Notes under the pieces: model-generated | The model's database searches: none | Told to the model about the DNA's origin: nothing | What the model saw: only the letters and a program-made list of their open reading frames with translations | Source of the DNA: Hymenobacter sp. YIM 151500-1 | GTDB lineage: Bacteria > Bacteroidota > Bacteroidia > Cytophagales > Hymenobacteraceae | Assembly (NCBI RefSeq): GCF_025979885.1 | Contig: NZ_CP110139.1 | Location: 2,604,001-2,668,000, forward strand | Length of the DNA: 64,000 nucleotides | Reading direction: 5' to 3' | Shown here: in pieces, positions 57,684 to 64,000 of the stretch | How the letters are laid out: each line of letters begins with the position of its first letter | Position numbering within the stretch: position 1 is the stretch's first letter | Translations under genes and position numbers: made by a program

Positions 57684-58346
57684 ATGAAAAAGACCTTGCT
57701 GCTGCTCTCTGCCGCCGCTGCTTTCACCGTAGCCTCGTGCTCCGACAACAAGACGGCCGAAACCACTACGACCACCACAACTACCGAATCGTCCTCGTCG
57801 ACCAACGCCTCGGCCGGTGACATGGATGTGGAGTACCGCAACCGGGCCGGCCGCATTGCCGACCAGATGGCCTCGGATATGAAAATCACGGACACGGCCG
57901 TGGTGTCGCGCATCCGGACTACCTACTACAACCGCGCCCGCCGCATGGGTGAGCTGCGCACCAAGTACACGGCCGACACGGCCGGCATGGCCGCCGAAAT
58001 GCGCACGGTGTACGCCGAAACCGACAGCGAATTCAAAGGCTACCTGCCCGCCGAATCGTATACGACTTACGAGTCGAGCCGTACCAATTACTATGATGAG
58101 CGTTTCATGGACGGCAGCGACATGAGCTCGTCTTCGTCGTCTTCGATGGACAACTCGGGTAGCACTCCTACTTCTGCCATGGAACCCGGCTCGAAGATGA
58201 AAAACGACGACGGCTCGAAAGTGAAAATAAAAGCCGACGGCGACGTGAAAATCAAAGACGCCGAGGGCAACAAGATGAAGATGGACGGTGACGACGGCAC
58301 CGTGAAGATGAAGCCCGAAGAAGGCGACAAAACTAAAATCAAGTAA
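57684..58346 (+). CDS. Lipoprotein with charged C-terminal repeats
   Basis: A 220-residue lipoprotein: signal 'MKKTLLLLSAAAAFTVASC' with Cys19. Then a Thr/Ser-rich linker, a ~100-residue helical part ('RAGRIADQMASDMKITDTAVVSR'), a Ser-rich segment, and a C-terminal ~50 residues with repeating Lys-x-Lys-hydrophobic units separated by Asp/Gly (KVKIK, DVKIK, KMKMD, TVKMK, KTKIK). The repeated units suggest beta-strand stacking or ion/polyanion binding, but I know no homologue. Start is the ATG at 57684; it is followed by a good terminator. Confidence 0.75.
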   Translation: MKKTLLLLSAAAAFTVASCSDNKTAETTTTTTTTESSSSTNASAGDMDVEYRNRAGRIADQMASDMKITDTAVVSRIRTTYYNRARRMGELRTKYTADTAGMAAEMRTVYAETDSEFKGYLPAESYTTYESSRTNYYDERFMDGSDMSSSSSSSMDNSGSTPTSAMEPGSKMKNDDGSKVKIKADGDVKIKDAEGNKMKMDGDDGTVKMKPEEGDKTKIK

Positions 58347-58380
58347 GCCTGCCCGTTGGCTGCTTTTTTGCCTGTCCTGA

Positions 58381-58412
58381 AGCCCGCACCTGCAACGGTG
58401 CGGGCTTTTTCT
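58381..58412 (+). terminator. Terminator after the lipoprotein gene
   Basis: A perfect 10-bp stem (58381-58390 with 58397-58406), 6-nt loop, followed by TTTTT. Confidence 0.9.
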
Positions 58413-58461
58413 TTCTCCCTCTTGCGACACTACCGCCCCGGTGTGCGTTAGTTTGCAGTTG

Positions 58462-59139
58462 ATGACACGGTTTCTGGTACAGATACGCAACGCCTTGGGG
58501 CCGCGGTGGCGCGGCGGGCTGCTGCTAGCCTTGCTGCTATGGGCAGGCGGAGCAGCAGCGCAAGTGCGCGTTACGGGCTCGGTGTCGGAAGCGGCGACGC
58601 GCCGGCCGGTGCCGGGGGCCTCGGTGGTGGTGCAGCGCACGGGCCGCGGCGTGGTGGCCTCGCCGGAAGGCGAGTTCGACGTGACGGCCGCCTCTACCGA
58701 CACGCTGCTGTTTCGGGCCGTGGGCTTCAAGGCGCAGCGCCTGCCGCTGGGCGGCACCGGTCTTTCCCAGCTTATCGTGCAGATTCGCCTGCAGCCTGAC
58801 ACCGTGCGCCTAAGCGAAGTGCGGGTGCAGGAGGGCCGCCCCGACCGTGCCACTATCAACCGGGCCTTGCGCAACATCAAGCGCCCCAGCACCGCCCCGG
58901 CCAGCGCCGCCAAGCGCCCCCCGGCCCCCAAACCTCTGTTCCCCGTCGACTCAACGGCGCCCAAGGCTCCCACGCCTACCCTGCAAAGCCCTGTGAGCCT
59001 GCTCTACGACCAGTTCTCGCGCGAAGGCAAAGAGCGCCGCAAGATGGAGGAAATCCGCGCCCAGGAAGCCGCCGAAAAAGCCCGCCAGGCCCGCCAGCGC
59101 TACAACAAGAACTTCAAGGACAACCGCGGGTATGAGTGA
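58462..59139 (+). CDS. Carboxypeptidase-like regulatory domain protein
   Basis: A 225-residue exported protein. Signal peptide (about 1-27, ending GAAAQ), then one carboxypeptidase-D regulatory-like domain ('RVTGSVSEAATRRPVPGASVV', 'GVVASPEGEFDVTA', 'FRAVGFKAQRLPL'), and a basic, Pro/Ala-rich tail with predicted coil ('RRKMEEIRAQEAAEKARQAR'). The domain occurs at the start of many TonB receptors, but here it stands alone without a barrel. The ATG at 58462 was chosen; GTG at 58441 is also possible. Role unknown. Confidence 0.75.
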   Translation: MTRFLVQIRNALGPRWRGGLLLALLLWAGGAAAQVRVTGSVSEAATRRPVPGASVVVQRTGRGVVASPEGEFDVTAASTDTLLFRAVGFKAQRLPLGGTGLSQLIVQIRLQPDTVRLSEVRVQEGRPDRATINRALRNIKRPSTAPASAAKRPPAPKPLFPVDSTAPKAPTPTLQSPVSLLYDQFSREGKERRKMEEIRAQEAAEKARQARQRYNKNFKDNRGYE

Positions 59140-59233
59140 AGCTAGGGTCTTGGGGACTTAAGAACGGCTTTTGGCCAAAGTGGCTTCTGGCCGAAGTCTT
59201 AGCCGCCGCAGGCGGCGTGACTTCGAGCCATAG

Positions 59234-59475
59234 CAATGGGGCAAGTCTCCCGACTTGCGGCCGCGCAGCGGCCATGCGGAACTGCGCCACGTGAACGGTG
59301 GATAAGAAGATGTAACGCGAAGTTTCACTTCGCGAGGCGTCAGAACAAAATCGTGTGGTAACGCCCTAACGCGTCGCGAAGTGAAACTTCGCGTTACATC
59401 TTCTTATCCACCGTTCACGTGGCGCGGTACCGAATGGCCGCTGCGCGGCCGCAAGTCGGGAGACTTGCCCCATTC
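59234..59475. repeat. Very large nested palindrome (contains D2)
   Basis: Arms of about 90-100 bp (left 59234-59330, right 59376-59475) pair from AATGGGGCAAGTCTCC outward to GGAGACTTGCCCCATT, including the D2 core (59309-59402, GATGTAACGCGAAGTTTCAC). A second G+C-rich hairpin sits within each arm (GGCCGCGCAGCGGCC). Further local hairpins flank it (59180-59220 and 59480-59520). It fills most of the 419-bp gap before uvsE, 84 bp from the start codon. Confidence 0.9.
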
Positions 59476-59558
59476 GTCGGCGGGCAGACGCCTCGCCTCC
59501 GGCGAGAAGTCTGCCGCCAGGAACAACCTACTTCCTACTGCTTTGCGTAAGCTGAGGT

Positions 59559-60599
59559 ATGCGAATTGGATATCCTTGTGTGAATGAATCGTTGGACTGC
59601 ACGTCCACGAGTACCTTTCGGCTGGCTTCTTACTCCGACGAGCGGGTGGAGCAGGCCGTGGCCAATAACCTGGCTTGCTTGCAGCGCATTCTGGAGTATA
59701 ATGTGGAGCACGGGCTGCTGTTCTTCCGGATTGGGTCGGGCATTGTGCCGTTTGGCTCCCACCCTATCAACACCTACCCCTGGCAAACCCGCTTTGCGGC
59801 CGAGTTCCGGGCCATTGGCGACTATATCAAAGCCCACGACATGCGCGTGTCGTTCCACCCCGATCAGTTCGTGGTGCTCAACTCGCCCAACCCCGACATT
59901 GTGCAGCGCAGCATCGAGGAGTTGGTGTACCAGGGCTCCATGCTGGATTTGATGGGCCTCGACAGCACTGCCAAGCTGCAAATTCACCTGGGCGGCCTCT
60001 ACGGCGACCGGGACGCGGCCATTGAGCGGTTTATCAGCGTGTGGCACACCTTGCCGGAGGCCGTGCAGGTGCGGCTGGTGGTCGAAAATGACGACCGGCT
60101 GTTTAGCCTCCAGGACTGCCTACGCCTGCACGCGGCCACGGGCACGCCCATCTTGTTCGACAATTTCCACCACGAATGCCTGAACAACGGAGAGCCTATG
60201 CCCGAGGCTTTGCGCCTAGCCGCCGCCACCTGGCACCCCACCCGCGACGGCGTGATGATGATGGACTACAGCTCCCAGTCGCCGGGTGAGCGTCGGGGCA
60301 AGCATGTGGCTTCGATTGAGGAAGACCTGTTTCGCAGCTTTTTGCAAGATCTGGGCGACCTGGACGCTGACATCATGCTTGAAATCAAGGACAAGGAAGT
60401 TAGCGCCCATAAGGCTTGCGGCATCATGCGGGAGCTGGCTCTCCTGCCGCCCGCTCGCCCTGGCTACGCGCCGCCCACGCCCAAAGAAGTGCTGGCTGCT
60501 ACTGAGGGTCCGGCCCCCAAAAAGCCGCGCCGCAAAACTGCCAAAGTCGCAGAAGCTTCCGCTGCCACCCAACCCGCCGACGAAGCCGCTGCCTCCTAA
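59559..60599 (+). CDS. uvsE: UV damage endonuclease (UvsE/UVDE)
   Basis: A 346-residue homologue of UVDE, a TIM-barrel nuclease that nicks 5' to UV photoproducts for alternative excision repair. The family start 'RIGYPCVNESL' (2-12) is present, followed by 'FRIGSGIVPFGSHP', 'MRVSFHPDQFVVLNSP', 'LQIHLGGLYGDR', 'RLVVENDDRLFSL', 'PILFDNFHHECLN' and 'DIMLEIKDKE', which hold the metal-binding His, Asp and Glu residues. The last ~45 residues are Pro/Lys/Ala-rich and probably disordered. Start is the ATG at 59559. A large palindrome precedes it. Confidence 0.95.
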   Translation: MRIGYPCVNESLDCTSTSTFRLASYSDERVEQAVANNLACLQRILEYNVEHGLLFFRIGSGIVPFGSHPINTYPWQTRFAAEFRAIGDYIKAHDMRVSFHPDQFVVLNSPNPDIVQRSIEELVYQGSMLDLMGLDSTAKLQIHLGGLYGDRDAAIERFISVWHTLPEAVQVRLVVENDDRLFSLQDCLRLHAATGTPILFDNFHHECLNNGEPMPEALRLAAATWHPTRDGVMMMDYSSQSPGERRGKHVASIEEDLFRSFLQDLGDLDADIMLEIKDKEVSAHKACGIMRELALLPPARPGYAPPTPKEVLAATEGPAPKKPRRKTAKVAEASAATQPADEAAAS

Positions 60600-60643
60600 G
60601 TGGGCGCCGGCTTACCGGCCCTGCATACGCTTACCTCCTTTTT

Positions 60644-60994
60644 ATGCCAACCGACCAACTCACCACCACCCTCACTGCCCTGCAAGGCGGCCTGACGAGC
60701 ATTCCGCTCAGCACTGCCCACACCACCATCGACCAATGGCAGCAAACTCTGCAACAAAGCGGGGAGCCAGCCCTTCAGGATATTGACCGGGAGCTAGGCA
60801 ATCTGCAATCCATGCTGAGTATGAAGAACGGGCTGGATGGCCCGGCCATTGGCCGCTCGCTAAGTATGCTGGGTGCCCAGACGTCGCAGGTGGCTGCCAA
60901 AGCTCCGCAGGACATTCGCCCCTCGCTCACCCAACTGGCAGATTGGCTGCTCCGCGCCGGCGGGCAGCTGGAGCAGGATGGGGACAAGTCTTAG
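60644..60994 (+). CDS. Hypothetical protein (116 aa)
   Basis: A 116-residue helical protein without signal or motif: 'LTTTLTALQGGLTSIPLSTAHTTIDQWQQ' and 'IDRELGNLQSMLSMKNGLDG', ending 'LADWLLRAGGQLEQDGDKS'. The amphipathic helices suggest a small helical bundle. No family recognised. It starts 45 bp after uvsE and may be cotranscribed with it; codon usage looks genuine. Confidence 0.65.
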   Translation: MPTDQLTTTLTALQGGLTSIPLSTAHTTIDQWQQTLQQSGEPALQDIDRELGNLQSMLSMKNGLDGPAIGRSLSMLGAQTSQVAAKAPQDIRPSLTQLADWLLRAGGQLEQDGDKS

Positions 60995-61160
60995 GAGTTG
61001 ACTGAGCTATTGGTCGGAATGCCAGCTCGATAATGCAGCCTGCTTCCTGGAATGTTGGCTTTATTCTTACCTCGTGTATAGTCGTTGCCAGTAAGCAGCA
61101 CCGCCCCAACGCTTACCTGCTACATCAGCCAACCAAGCCCGTGAGTGTGCGCAGCGGCCT

Positions 61161-62390
61161 CTAGCCCAAGTAAAGCCGGAAAATGGTGCCCGTTCCCAAT
61201 TCGCTGGTTACGTCGATGTGGCCGCCGTGGGCCTCTACCAGACGGTTCACCAGAAACAACCCCACCCCGGTGCCCGAGGCAGCCTGGGTATGGAAGCGGC
61301 GAAACAGCTGAAACAGCTCGGCGCCGTGCCGGTCCAGGTCGATGCCCAGGCCGTTGTCCTGCACCTCCAGTACGGGGCGCCCCGCTTCGCAGCAGGCCCG
61401 CAGCTGCACGTGCGGCGGGCGGTCCGGGTGCCGGTACTTCAAGGCGTTGCCGAGCAGATTGAGCAGGATGGTGCGCAAGTGTATGCGCACGTACGTGAGT
61501 TCGGGCAGGGCCGTGAAGTCAGTGCGCACCTGCGCCTGCGTGGCTTCTACCTGCGGCCCCAGCACCGCCAGTATTTCGGCCACCAGGTCGGCCAGCAGCA
61601 CCGGCTCGGGAGCAGGGCCGTTCACGGACCGGTCGGCTGCCACCACGGCCGCCAGGTCGTTGATGGTGGTGCTCAGGTCCCGCAACGACGTGTCGACCAG
61701 CCCAAACACGTAGGCAGCATCCGGGTCGTGGATAATGGCGGTGCGGCGCAATTCCTCAAACAAGCCTTGCAGGTTGTTAACCGGCTGCTTCAGGTCGTGC
61801 GAGGCCGCGTACACAAAGTTGTCCAGGTCGAGGTTGGTGCGCGCCAGCTGGGCGTTGGTGCGGGCCAGCTCGGCGTTGGCCGCCGTAAGCTGGTTGTTTT
61901 TGTGGTCGACTTCCTGGCGCGCTTCCGTCAGCTTCTCCAGCGAGTCGCGCAGCTGCTGGTTTACACCCCGCAGCTTTTCGTGGTAAGACGCGACGTACTG
62001 CCGCCACTCGTTTTTTTCGATGGCGTGCCACACGGTTTTAAACAGCAGCTCGTGGTCGAACTGCTGCTTTACCAGGTAGTCCAGGGCCCCGCTGTTGAGG
62101 GCCCGCACGGCCAGCACCTCACTGCCCGCCCCCGTAATCATGACGGCGCACAGGCTGTCAGGGGGGGCCAGCTTGAGCAGCTCGGCCAGCAGGTGCAGGC
62201 CGTCCGTGTCGGGCAGGTTGTAGTCGAGCAGCACGCAGTCGGGGCGCAACACCGCAAACTGCGCGCAAGCCTCGGCGCCCGAGCTGGCTTCGCTGATTTC
62301 GAGGCGCTCAAATCCGGTGTGTTTGCTTAGATAACGCCGGTACAACGCCCGGTCATGCTCGCTGTCGTCAACGAGTAGTATCTTTTTCAC
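61161..62390 (-). CDS. Hybrid receiver/histidine kinase
   Basis: A 409-residue protein. Residues 1-125 are a receiver domain ('KILLVDDSEHDRALYRR', Asp in 'CVLLDYNLPDTDG', Lys in 'DYLVKQQF'), then a coiled coil (~140-205), then a histidine kinase with the phospho-acceptor in 'YAASHDLKQPVNNLQG', and an ATPase domain ('LLGNALKYRHP', 'VQDNGLGIDL', 'GTGVGLFLVNRLVEAHGG'). It has no membrane or input domain other than the receiver, so it is probably driven by phosphorylation from a partner. The start is a GTG at 62390. It lies just after the small receiver gene and the phytochrome-type kinase, 10 bp apart, so it is likely to form one operon and phosphorelay with them. Confidence 0.9.
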   Translation of the reverse strand: MKKILLVDDSEHDRALYRRYLSKHTGFERLEISEASSGAEACAQFAVLRPDCVLLDYNLPDTDGLHLLAELLKLAPPDSLCAVMITGAGSEVLAVRALNSGALDYLVKQQFDHELLFKTVWHAIEKNEWRQYVASYHEKLRGVNQQLRDSLEKLTEARQEVDHKNNQLTAANAELARTNAQLARTNLDLDNFVYAASHDLKQPVNNLQGLFEELRRTAIIHDPDAAYVFGLVDTSLRDLSTTINDLAAVVAADRSVNGPAPEPVLLADLVAEILAVLGPQVEATQAQVRTDFTALPELTYVRIHLRTILLNLLGNALKYRHPDRPPHVQLRACCEAGRPVLEVQDNGLGIDLDRHGAELFQLFRRFHTQAASGTGVGLFLVNRLVEAHGGHIDVTSELGTGTIFRLYLG

Positions 62391-62400
62391 CAGCCTGTCG

Positions 62401-62847
62401 CTAATTCACCTTGGGTAGTTCGGAAGTCTCCAGCCAGTACTGAATGGCAAGCCGGATTTTCTCTTCCAGGGCGGCATATTCCAGGGGCTTGGTGAGGTAG
62501 CTGTTCGCGCCCAGTTGGTAGCAATCCTGAATGTCCTGCTCGCTGGAGGAAGTGCTGAAGATAATAACCGGAATAGACAGCAGCTCCGGGTCGTTTTTGA
62601 GTGCCTCCAGCACCATGCGGCCATCGGTGCCGGGCATGTTGAGGTCGAGCAGCACCAGCGCCGGCAAGACCGAAGGCCACCCCACGGCTTTGCCGTGCCC
62701 TTGCAGGTACTGCAGGGCCTGGTCGCCGTTTTCGCAGCGCAGCACGGGGTTTTGCAGCGCATGCTTGCGGAAGGCCCGGCCCAGGGCCGTGAAATCTTCT
62801 ATACTGTCTTCTACCACCAATATTGGTTTGAGCGGATGGGTTGTCAT
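62401..62847 (-). CDS. Single-domain response regulator (Rcp-like)
   Basis: A 148-residue receiver with no output domain: 'ILVVEDSIEDF' acidic pair, Asp in 'ALVLLDLNMPGTDGRMVLEA', Ser/Thr in 'IIFSTSSSEQD', and Lys in 'NSYLTKPLEYA'. The extended loop before the Asp and C-terminal 'QYWLETSELPKV' fit the Rcp1-type regulators that pair with bacteriophytochromes. The ATG at 62847 lies 14 bp from the stop of the phytochrome-like kinase gene, so they are cotranscribed. Confidence 0.93.
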   Translation of the reverse strand: MTTHPLKPILVVEDSIEDFTALGRAFRKHALQNPVLRCENGDQALQYLQGHGKAVGWPSVLPALVLLDLNMPGTDGRMVLEALKNDPELLSIPVIIFSTSSSEQDIQDCYQLGANSYLTKPLEYAALEEKIRLAIQYWLETSELPKVN

Positions 62848-62861
62848 AGCGGGGCTAGAGT

Positions 62862-64000
62862 CTAGCGTTTGGGAAGCGTGAAGTAAAAGGTGGTGCCCTG
62901 CCCAGGAGTGGATTTCACCCATAAGCTGCCACCGTGTTTCTCAACCATTTTTTTGGCAATGGCCAGGCCGGCGCCGGTTCCGCCGCCGTATTTGTCCTGG
63001 GCGTGCAGGCGCTTGAACAGCTTGAAGATGATGGCGTGGTGCTTCGGGTCGATGCCGATACCGTTGTCCTGCACGTAGAACACGTAAAACTCGTCCAGGT
63101 TCACGGGCTGCCCCAGCTGGCCGGCGCTGTCACCGGAAACCTGGCCCACCGTAATGGTCGGCGCGGGCCGGTCGGTGTACTTGATGGCGTTGGTGAGCAG
63201 GTTGAGCAGCACCTCGTGCAGGCTGGTGCGGTCGGCCCGCACGGTGGGCAGGGAACCGGCTACGGTCAAGTTGGCTTGGGTTTCCTTGAGGCGCAGCTGC
63301 AGCAGGTCGGTCACGTCGGCCAGCACGTCGTTCAGGTCCACGTCGGCCAGCTCCAGTTCGGTGCGGCCCACCCGCGAAAGGTGCAGCAGCGACTCAATCA
63401 GGCCTTCCATGCGCTGGCTCAGGCGCGTCAGGGTTTGCAGCATGTGCACGCCCTCGGCGTCGAGACGGGAGGCGTAGTCTTCAAGCAAAAACAGGGAGTA
63501 GTTGTGAATGCCGCGCAAGGGTTCCTTGAGGTCGTGCGAGGCCACGTAGGCAAACGAGTCCAGCTCGTCATTGCTGCGCTCCAGCTCGGCGTTGAGGTGG
63601 CTCAGGCTCTGGGCGCGGGCCTGCAATTCGTTGAATGCCTTAAGCCGCAGGTCGGAAATATGCCGGCGGATTTCCCGAACGGTCTCCAGCTCGGCGGGCT
63701 GCCAGGGCGCGGCCGTGTTTTCCACCAGCTGCTTCCAGGCCTCAAACGACTGGCGGGGCGACAGAAACAGTTGCCCGTCGGCCAGCACCTGGGGCTTTTC
63801 GTGCTGGCCGGCCCACGTTACCGTTTGCACCACTTCGGGCCGGAACCAGAGCAGGTAGTTGCCGGGCGCATCGGCCAGGGAGGCGGCCACTATGCCGCTG
63901 GCCGTGCTGCGCAGCGCCAGCCCCGCCGGATTGAGGCTGCCGTAAGACGTGGTGTGAAACACTTCCTCCTGCGGGGCGTGCTCCTGCAACCAGGCCAGCA
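62862..64000 (-). CDS. Bacteriophytochrome-like sensor kinase (C-terminal part)
   Basis: The C-terminal 379 residues of a sensor kinase; the N-terminal half lies beyond the right edge. 'LLWFRPEVVQTVTWAGQHEKP' is the conserved tongue motif of phytochrome PHY domains, so upstream PAS-GAF chromophore domains are expected. It is followed by a coiled coil, a dimerisation domain with 'FAYVASHDLKEPLRGIHNY' (phospho-His), and an ATPase domain ('LLNLLTNAIKYTDRP', 'YVQDNGIGIDPKHH', 'GTGAGLAIAKKMVEKHGG'). The three genes (phytochrome-like kinase, Rcp-like receiver, hybrid receiver-kinase) suggest a light-sensing phosphorelay. The chromophore Cys cannot be checked here. Confidence 0.9.
   Translation of the reverse strand, partial: LAWLQEHAPQEEVFHTTSYGSLNPAGLALRSTASGIVAASLADAPGNYLLWFRPEVVQTVTWAGQHEKPQVLADGQLFLSPRQSFEAWKQLVENTAAPWQPAELETVREIRRHISDLRLKAFNELQARAQSLSHLNAELERSNDELDSFAYVASHDLKEPLRGIHNYSLFLLEDYASRLDAEGVHMLQTLTRLSQRMEGLIESLLHLSRVGRTELELADVDLNDVLADVTDLLQLRLKETQANLTVAGSLPTVRADRTSLHEVLLNLLTNAIKYTDRPAPTITVGQVSGDSAGQLGQPVNLDEFYVFYVQDNGIGIDPKHHAIIFKLFKRLHAQDKYGGGTGAGLAIAKKMVEKHGGSLWVKSTPGQGTTFYFTLPKR

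Noticed and set aside
1..64000. tRNA or rRNA genes
   Set aside because: No cloverleaf-like or rRNA-like segment was recognised in any gap by eye; a tRNA search program would be needed to exclude them fully.

Overview
The window looks like the chromosome of a G+C-rich member of the Bacteroidota, most likely a Hymenobacter-type bacterium (Cytophagales). Three genes end in type IX secretion C-terminal sorting domains. There is a TonB receptor/DUF4249 lipoprotein pair, several TAnnTTTG-type -7 promoter elements typical of Bacteroidota, LytS/LytR-type signalling and a bacteriophytochrome-like sensor. No rRNA, tRNA or CRISPR array was seen.

Layout. 1-5.3 kb: start of an aldehyde dehydrogenase gene, divergent AraC regulator, DUF416 gene, MFS transporter, haloalkane-dehalogenase-like hydrolase and a Crp-type regulator. 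5.4-12.4 kb (minus): rfbD, a DUF4130 protein, a secreted S8 peptidase, an epoxide-hydrolase-like enzyme and the radical SAM protein that usually partners the DUF4130 protein. 12.6-20.2 kb: Omp85-like protein, LytTR regulator and LytS kinase, a large discoidin-domain surface protein, cvfB. 20.2-21.2 kb: a REP-associated tyrosine transposase (RAYT) between two inverted copies of a ~180-bp palindromic element. 21.3-29.6 kb: NAD(P)-binding protein, envelope proteins, DUF4249/TonB receptor, OmpH/Skp, S9 peptidase. 29.6-32.4 kb: aspartoacylase-like protein, RimK and RimB-like protease. 32.7-41.2 kb: sugar dehydrogenase, a frameshifted macrodomain gene, hydrolase, DUF502, ispH, cmk, small genes, adenine deaminase, receiver protein. 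41.2-43.2 kb: divergent CBS-type PLP enzyme and sucD. 43.2-46.9 kb: a lower-G+C accessory patch with an IPT/TIG secreted protein, a decayed copy of the sucD 3' end and a gene broken by a nonsense codon. 46.9-57.5 kb: RidA, Crp, outer membrane protein, rny-zapA-coiled coil-pheT, DUF1684, radC, metallophosphoesterase. 57.7-64 kb: lipoprotein, regulatory-like domain protein, uvsE, and a phytochrome-type kinase/receiver/hybrid kinase cluster running off the right edge.

The most unusual theme is the density of palindromic DNA. At least seven intergenic gaps are largely filled by long inverted repeats whose arms lie within a few to about twenty bases of the neighbouring start or stop codon. One such repeat lies in frame inside pheT and adds about 30 residues. 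Several are nested (an outer low-complexity arm around an inner conserved hairpin), and one class flanks the RAYT gene and recurs elsewhere. Other points worth a second look are the sucD tail duplication, a TGA replacing the tryptophan of an Asp-box, a C9 tract that breaks the macrodomain gene, an S8 peptidase with glutamate in place of the catalytic histidine, and the separated radical SAM/DUF4130 pair.
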